From Bacteroidota bacterium (lineage in GTDB: Bacteria; Bacteroidota; Ignavibacteria; Ignavibacteriales; Ignavibacteriaceae), in contig JAEXTA010000104.1 of assembly GCA_023453665.1 (NCBI GenBank), forward strand, positions 1 through 17,784: a DNA stretch of 17,784 nt. The letters run 5' to 3'. Under the pieces are notes generated by a model. The model worked only from the letters and a program-made list of their open reading frames with translations. It did no database searches and had not been told where the DNA came from. Each line of letters opens with the position of its first letter. Position 1 is the first letter of the stretch. This document shows, piece by piece, positions 12,835 to 17,784 of the stretch. The position numbers and the translations under genes are program-made.

Positions 12835-14715
12835 TTAATTTCCTTTTATTGCCGGAAACCTTATGATGAACCTGGTACCCACTCCTTTTGAAGATTCAAC
12901 TTCGATTTTTCCGTGATGATCATTTACTATTCCGTATGTAATAGATAAACCAAGACCGGTACCGCCTTTGTTTCTTTTTGTTGTAAAGAACGGATCGAAA
13001 ATATTTTTTATTATCGCTTCATCAATCCCGGTTCCATTATCTGAAATAGTCAGAAGGATTTCATTTGAACTTACATCATAATCTGTTTTAATTTTAATTA
13101 GTCCCTGTCCATTCTCAATTGCTTCAGACCCATTCATAGTGAGATTAAGCAGTAACTGCTCAATCTTATTAATATTGCCTTTGAACAACGGGATTTTTTC
13201 ATTCAGTTCGATTTCAAGCTGTGCGTACTTTTTAATATGTTTTTGCGTCAGCGTAAGATTGTTTTTTATAATGTAGTTTAGATCAACAGTTTCATTAATC
13301 AGTTCTTCATCCTTCTTTGCAAAATTCCGAAGATCTTCGACAATTTTTTTTGTTCTGTTCGCTCCGTTAACCATATCATTTATAAGCACAGTTATATTGT
13401 CTCTGAACAAACGATAATTAAGTCTTGCAACTTTCAATTCGGGATGTTTTTCAAAGTGATCATCGAGAATCGGAAATATATCATCAAACGCTTCATGTAC
13501 AATTTTCAGATTGCCGAGTATAAAAGTGTTGGGATTATTTATTTCGTGTGCAACACCCGCAACTAACTTTCCAAGTGAGGCAAGTTTATAAGACTGGAAC
13601 ATCTGGGTTTCCATCCTTTTTCGTTCGGTTATATCATGGCATACTTCCAGCACCCGGTCAACTTTATTTGAAGATCTGTTGTCTTCAAAGACTGGGTGCG
13701 CGCTTAATGTAAAATATCTATCTTCATATTTTTTTTGGGAAACCGTATCGGTAAAATTATCAAAAGTATTTAAAGCCGGACATTCTTCACATACCGAATC
13801 TGAATTGAACAGTTTTACATGACATCGTCCGCCTTCACCGATCTCATTTTTATTAGACATCAGAATATTAAAGTCCCTGTCAATCACTACTATTTTATCA
13901 GTAATCGCATGTATAAAAGTTTTAAGCTGCTCTCTTTTCTGACTGCATTCCTCCGTCATTTTAATTAATGCCTGATTTTTTGCAGTTAATATTTTTTTTT
14001 GTTTCTCCAGTTTCTCAGCTTCTTCATTATTCTTTTCTAAAATTTTCCTGAATTTATGTGCAATCTCAGTAATCAGATTATGTTCTTCCTTAAGTATTTC
14101 CAGTCCCTTTGTCACGTGTATCCGTATTTCACCGGCATGTTTTTTACTTACCACGATATTTGCTTTTATAGTATCAGTTATATCATCCGGCGACCAGTCT
14201 GTTCTTCCGTAAACCTTATTATTAATTGTAACTATTGCTATTGTTTCTTTTGGATACTGAAATCCATCTTCAATTATCTTCGGACACTTTGCAAAAAAAG
14301 TGTCAAGATCATGCATCGAATCATATTCATTTGAAATTTTATATAAACACTCGAGTTCTTTTACACGCTCTCCAAGATCGTGTTCGATGCGAAGAAAATG
14401 ATTGATGTTTTTACTTTTGCCAAAGCAGAAATTTTTATCCGAAGTACGAAAGAGTAAAAACTCTCCATCAGTCTGATTCAGTTTAATAACAAATGGCTGC
14501 GCGGAATACCTGATTGAAGAGGCGGCGTGTTCTAATTGTTTGAATAAAGAATTGTTAGCGGGCGTGTCATCTATGCTGTGCTCAAGGTTAAGATTATTTT
14601 TAAGGAGTAATTTTTTCAGCAGACTCCCCTGATAAATCAGCCTTAGGTTCTGATCAAGAAGTGCAATGTTATCATACAGATCATTGATCGAAGTAAAGTT
14701 ACTGTGTGTAACCAT
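12835..14715 (-). CDS. Soluble PAS-domain sensor histidine kinase with cysteine motif
   Basis: About 626 residues, with no membrane segment, so the kinase is cytoplasmic. Numbering here counts from the alternative TTG at 14724, three codons earlier. The order is: N-terminal PAS-like region (about 10-110), a GAF-like region with ERVKELECLYKIS and GFQYPKETIAI (about 119-230), a coiled coil (about 205-270), a PAS domain (about 265-370) ending VCHDITERKR, a dimerisation/phosphoacceptor domain with H393 (LVAGVAHEINNP) and an HATPase with N531, DNGTGI (562-567) and GGTGLGL (587-593). The PAS carries C301 and a C312-x2-C315 pair (VCEECPA), a pattern in some PAS kinases that could bind a metal or sense redox state. 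The TTG at 14724 would overlap the upstream stop by 4 bases (TTGA); the ATG at 14715 begins 5 bases after that stop. I prefer the ATG, but this is uncertain. Partner: the NtrC-type regulator at 12834. Confidence 0.92.
   Translation of the reverse strand: MVTHSNFTSINDLYDNIALLDQNLRLIYQGSLLKKLLLKNNLNLEHSIDDTPANNSLFKQLEHAASSIRYSAQPFVIKLNQTDGEFLLFRTSDKNFCFGKSKNINHFLRIEHDLGERVKELECLYKISNEYDSMHDLDTFFAKCPKIIEDGFQYPKETIAIVTINNKVYGRTDWSPDDITDTIKANIVVSKKHAGEIRIHVTKGLEILKEEHNLITEIAHKFRKILEKNNEEAEKLEKQKKILTAKNQALIKMTEECSQKREQLKTFIHAITDKIVVIDRDFNILMSNKNEIGEGGRCHVKLFNSDSVCEECPALNTFDNFTDTVSQKKYEDRYFTLSAHPVFEDNRSSNKVDRVLEVCHDITERKRMETQMFQSYKLASLGKLVAGVAHEINNPNTFILGNLKIVHEAFDDIFPILDDHFEKHPELKVARLNYRLFRDNITVLINDMVNGANRTKKIVEDLRNFAKKDEELINETVDLNYIIKNNLTLTQKHIKKYAQLEIELNEKIPLFKGNINKIEQLLLNLTMNGSEAIENGQGLIKIKTDYDVSSNEILLTISDNGTGIDEAIIKNIFDPFFTTKRNKGGTGLGLSITYGIVNDHHGKIEVESSKGVGTRFIIRFPAIKGN
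12839..12845 (-). promoter_or_regulatory. Shine-Dalgarno site supporting a TTG start
   Basis: The minus strand reads AAGGAAA here, inside the final codons and stop of the kinase gene, six bases before the TTG at 12834. It supports coupled translation of the kinase and its regulator from an unusual start codon. Confidence 0.55.
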
Positions 14716-14720
14716 AACGT

Positions 14721-17700
14721 TCAAACCAGCTTATTTTTTACACTGCTAAAATAATAATTATCCTGGTAATGTATACTAAGTTTTATGTTTTCTGTTGTTG
14801 TAAAGTCAACTTTGTGGATAGAAAAGTTCAATCTTTTTTTACTAAAACCGTCATTAAAATATTCCTTCATCCATGAACTTCCGGGGGAAGCATGTTTGTA
14901 GAACCTGTTAACTGAATTAATTTCATCCTGAATTTGTGATGAAGAATCAAAACCGAATCCTTCTGCAAAACCGGATGCAAGAGCAGATATCAATTGCCAG
15001 TTTTCATAATCGTTAATACCTTTTATCACCTTGCTGCTTTTCTGCACAAGGTTATCGCATCTTGTGTACGCTCCGCTCTGTTCAAGATGATTTGCTGCGG
15101 GCAGAACCACATCTGCATTTTCAGTTGTGCTGGTGTGATATGCATCTGAAACGAGGAGAAATTCCACACCGTTAAAATAGATTTCATTCTCATGTACATT
15201 CAACGGGTCTTCTCCGAAGATCAGCAATCCCTTTATCTCACCCTTCTTTAGTTTCAAAGCAAGATCAACAGGTTTAAAGATTTTTGCAAGATCAGTATTC
15301 CATGCTTTACCTATGATGTTAACCTGATCAGTTTCATCAATCTTCACAAAGCCGGGAAGATATTCCGGTAGTACTCCCATATCTAAAAGCCCGGTGGAAT
15401 TATTATACTCACGAAGAATAATTATTCCGTTCTTGTCCAGACCGGTTCTGCCGGTAAGTGTAAGAAAGTTTGAGATTGATTTGAGATCGTTAACTGATTT
15501 ATCAGACCGCGAATCAATATTATAAATGAATATAATATTAGAAAAAGTTTTCATCGTTGATATGAACTCATTAAATACATTCTTATCAACACCTGAATAC
15601 AGCATCGCTTTTTTAATATCGATTTCTGAAAGACTAGCCCGAAGTTCCTTAAAGTTTTTTGTCCGGCTGTTGATGAATGATTCACTAACATAACCGTCTT
15701 CGATCAGAATTTTATTTAAACTGTCTATCAGGTAAGTATTAGTACCTTTCCTGCTGTCGATCCACAGGTCAGCATACTTTGTAAGTTTTATTTCTGAAGA
15801 ATTAATTAAAACTAATTTAGCGCCGCGCTTCTGCGCCTCTTTGATCTTGAGTTCCATCACAAGATTTTCTTCGGAGAGGTTCGAATTAATGACAACGATA
15901 ACATCTGCATCTTTCAGATCATCCATCGAAGCAGTTGAAGATGTGAAACCTGTCATTGAATCCAGTGCGTTAAGATCATTGCCGTAAACAAGGTTTGAGA
16001 AACTCGAAATATTATTATTCTTTAAACCGGTACGTGCAAATTTCTGAAGCAAGTAAAGTTCTTCGTTTGAAAGTTTAGGTGAAGCTAAAACCGCGACGGA
16101 ATCGTGTCCGTATTTTTCAATCAACTCTTTAATTTTCTTTTCAGAATATTTCAGAGCTTCATTTGTATCTACGAAATCAATTATACCGTGTCTTCTTATC
16201 TGCGGAAACAGTACACGGTTTTTATTCATCAGGTAACGGTGACCAAACCTGCCTTTGACACATAAATATCCTTTATTATGTGAGTCTTTTATTTCCTCAG
16301 TTGTGTTGGCTACATAAAAAATATCATCACTGATTTTCTTAAAATTAATTTTACAGCCAACTGAACAGAAACTACAGACTGTTTCAATATTCTCTTTTGG
16401 AAGAGTGCCTAAAATCTTGAACGGGAATTTTTCGCTTATCGCACCTGTAGGACATGCATCAATACAATTACCGCAGGAGATACAGTTTGTATCAAGTAAT
16501 GCTTTTTCCATTGCCGGTTTTACTACGGATTTAAATCCACGGTTAATAAATCCGAGTGCCGAAACTTTTAATATCTCTGAACACGTTCTTACACATCTTC
16601 CGCAGTTAATACACTTATTCGGATCAAGCATAATGAAAGGATGTCTTCCGTCAGCAAGGTATTTTTTTGTTTCACCGGTAAACGTGGAAATGTTGACATT
16701 ATATTCATCACAGTATTTTCTTAAATCACAGTCATAATACTCGGAACAGCCGCATTCAAGACAACGTTTGAATTCATCAGCAACCTGCTCTTCGGTCAAT
16801 CCTTCTTCAACTTCTTTAAAGTTATGTATCCTGTCGGTAACCTCGAGTTCCTGCATCTTTTCGCGCACAAGTTTTTTAACACCTTCAAATTCTCTTTCAT
16901 TAATTTTTGTAAGATTATGTTTGAAACTGTAAAACTTTCCGTTTCCGCTTTTGGCTTTTCCGGTTGTAAGATAGGACATGATAGCCTTCGCTGCTTTTTT
17001 ACCCTGAGCAATAGAAGTGATAGCAGTGAACGGTCCTGTAACGACATCGCCCCCCGCAAACACACCGTGAATTGAAGTTTCCAATGTTTCTTTGTTTACA
17101 CAAATGGTTCCCCATTTTTCAAGAGAACAATCTTTGTCGAAATTTACGAATTTGGTATCAACGGATTGACCTATCGCGCTTATCAGGTAATCACAATTAA
17201 CTATAAATTCAGAGCCATCAATAGGAACCGGTTTAGCGCGTTCACCTGGTTTTCCTTCAACTAATCCCATCTTCAAACATTCTATGCCGATTATTTTATG
17301 ATCTTCAGTAACAATGTTTTTAGGATTTGTAAGGAATAATATTTCTATACCTTCTTTCTGAGCTGCTTCAATCTCTTCAGGGTTTGCCGGCATCTCTTTG
17401 ATGCTTCTTCTGTAAACAATTTTCACATTTCCGGCTCCGCATCTTAATGCCGTACGTGCGGCATCAATAGCAGTGTTTCCGCCTCCTACTACAACTACAT
17501 TTCCTTTTAGTTTTGGAATGAAGCTAAGTTCAATCTCTCTTAGAAAATCTATTCCCCTGAAAACTCCGAATGTTATATCTTCACCATCAAGACCCATCTT
17601 ACTTGCTTTATGTGCCCCGACACCTAAGAATACAGAATCATAACCTTCTTCAAGCAAACTATGTATGCTGAAATCAATTCCGAGTTCAACTCCTGTTTTT

Positions 17701-17784
17701 ACTTCAACACCAAGATTTATTATCCAGCTTATTTCCGAGTCGAGAATTTTTTTGGGAAGCCTGTACTCAGGGATACCATAACGT
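14721..17784 (-). CDS. Fusion oxidoreductase: GltD-like flavin module, ferredoxin, formate dehydrogenase/NuoG-like domain; N-terminus outside window
   Basis: The frame is open to the right edge, so the N-terminus is missing; 1020 residues are visible (numbered from the edge). The first visible part is GIPEYRLPKKIL (3-14), a hallmark of the GltD-type FAD/NAD(P) subunit, followed by the NAD(P) loop VVVVGGGNTAIDAA (96-109) and the second FAD motif GVFAGGD (240-246). A Cys cluster follows (C341, C344, C346, C352, C358), then two [4Fe-4S] ferredoxin motifs (C391/394/397/401 and C434/437/440/444). The rest is a molybdopterin-oxidoreductase domain with its N-terminal [4Fe-4S] ligands C470, C473, C477 and C508, and ADVVLPAANHLEQSGAYT late on. 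The formate dehydrogenase ligand region reads NNISSFSNLVYG, so Cys/Sec is V599 and the following His is Y600. It probably passes electrons between NAD(P)H, flavin and Fe-S centres. It is coupled to the PAS kinase downstream. Confidence 0.9.
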   Translation of the reverse strand, partial: RYGIPEYRLPKKILDSEISWIINLGVEVKTGVELGIDFSIHSLLEEGYDSVFLGVGAHKASKMGLDGEDITFGVFRGIDFLREIELSFIPKLKGNVVVVGGGNTAIDAARTALRCGAGNVKIVYRRSIKEMPANPEEIEAAQKEGIEILFLTNPKNIVTEDHKIIGIECLKMGLVEGKPGERAKPVPIDGSEFIVNCDYLISAIGQSVDTKFVNFDKDCSLEKWGTICVNKETLETSIHGVFAGGDVVTGPFTAITSIAQGKKAAKAIMSYLTTGKAKSGNGKFYSFKHNLTKINEREFEGVKKLVREKMQELEVTDRIHNFKEVEEGLTEEQVADEFKRCLECGCSEYYDCDLRKYCDEYNVNISTFTGETKKYLADGRHPFIMLDPNKCINCGRCVRTCSEILKVSALGFINRGFKSVVKPAMEKALLDTNCISCGNCIDACPTGAISEKFPFKILGTLPKENIETVCSFCSVGCKINFKKISDDIFYVANTTEEIKDSHNKGYLCVKGRFGHRYLMNKNRVLFPQIRRHGIIDFVDTNEALKYSEKKIKELIEKYGHDSVAVLASPKLSNEELYLLQKFARTGLKNNNISSFSNLVYGNDLNALDSMTGFTSSTASMDDLKDADVIVVINSNLSEENLVMELKIKEAQKRGAKLVLINSSEIKLTKYADLWIDSRKGTNTYLIDSLNKILIEDGYVSESFINSRTKNFKELRASLSEIDIKKAMLYSGVDKNVFNEFISTMKTFSNIIFIYNIDSRSDKSVNDLKSISNFLTLTGRTGLDKNGIIILREYNNSTGLLDMGVLPEYLPGFVKIDETDQVNIIGKAWNTDLAKIFKPVDLALKLKKGEIKGLLIFGEDPLNVHENEIYFNGVEFLLVSDAYHTSTTENADVVLPAANHLEQSGAYTRCDNLVQKSSKVIKGINDYENWQLISALASGFAEGFGFDSSSQIQDEINSVNRFYKHASPGSSWMKEYFNDGFSKKRLNFSIHKVDFTTTENIKLSIHYQDNYYFSSVKNKLV

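Noticed and set aside
14056..14334. 92-codon open frame on the plus strand, rich in Cys and Tyr.
   Set aside because: It is antisense to the well-supported PAS kinase gene and has the composition of a shadow frame.

Overview
The window is AT-rich DNA in which every gene I can support lies on the minus strand. The best guess for the source is a member of the Ignavibacteria, or a close relative in the Bacteroidota/Chlorobi group. Three proteins end in type IX secretion (T9SS) C-terminal sorting domains with the NYPNPFNPTT-type signature that is very common there. The two-component genes (LytS/LytTR, soluble PAS kinase with an NtrC regulator) also fit. This placement comes from protein style only; no rRNA or core marker gene is present.

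Region 1 (1-3850) is a secreted polysaccharide module. In transcription order it holds a family 44 glycoside hydrolase with signal peptide and T9SS tag (3850-1958), then a 152-residue protein that is little more than signal peptide plus T9SS tag (1661-1203), then a secreted carbohydrate-binding beta-helix protein of the Cthe_2159/DUF4353 type that runs off the left edge (1177-1). The last two share a short N-terminal module.

Region 2 (4224-8338) is a probable five-gene cluster: a secreted beta-propeller/Ig-like/T9SS protein, a four-helix membrane protein resembling the membrane part of a LytS kinase, a zinc-independent medium-chain dehydrogenase, a second small membrane protein and an NAD(P)-binding Rossmann protein. 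The tag of the beta-propeller protein carries an in-frame palindromic insert at about 7040-7073. Region 3 (8558-10980) is a LytS-type sensor kinase and LytTR regulator overlapping by one base.

Region 4 (10981-11451) has no gene. It is a mosaic of short degenerate repeats: three CCC-N3-GGG mini-palindromes, a 25-bp imperfect direct repeat, and a TGCG series at 9-11 bp intervals.

Region 5 (11452-17784) is a tightly coupled unit: a large fusion oxidoreductase (GltD-like flavin module, Cys-rich linker, two [4Fe-4S] ferredoxin motifs, molybdopterin-oxidoreductase domain), a soluble PAS histidine kinase and an NtrC-type regulator. The 5' end of the oxidoreductase lies beyond the right edge. Its molybdopterin domain has lost the Cys/Sec ligand and adjacent His of formate dehydrogenases, so an electron-transfer or signalling role is more likely than formate oxidation. 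The kinase has a Cys motif in its PAS domain and the regulator a CxxC before its DNA-binding helix, so this is the best candidate in the window for an undescribed redox-sensing system.
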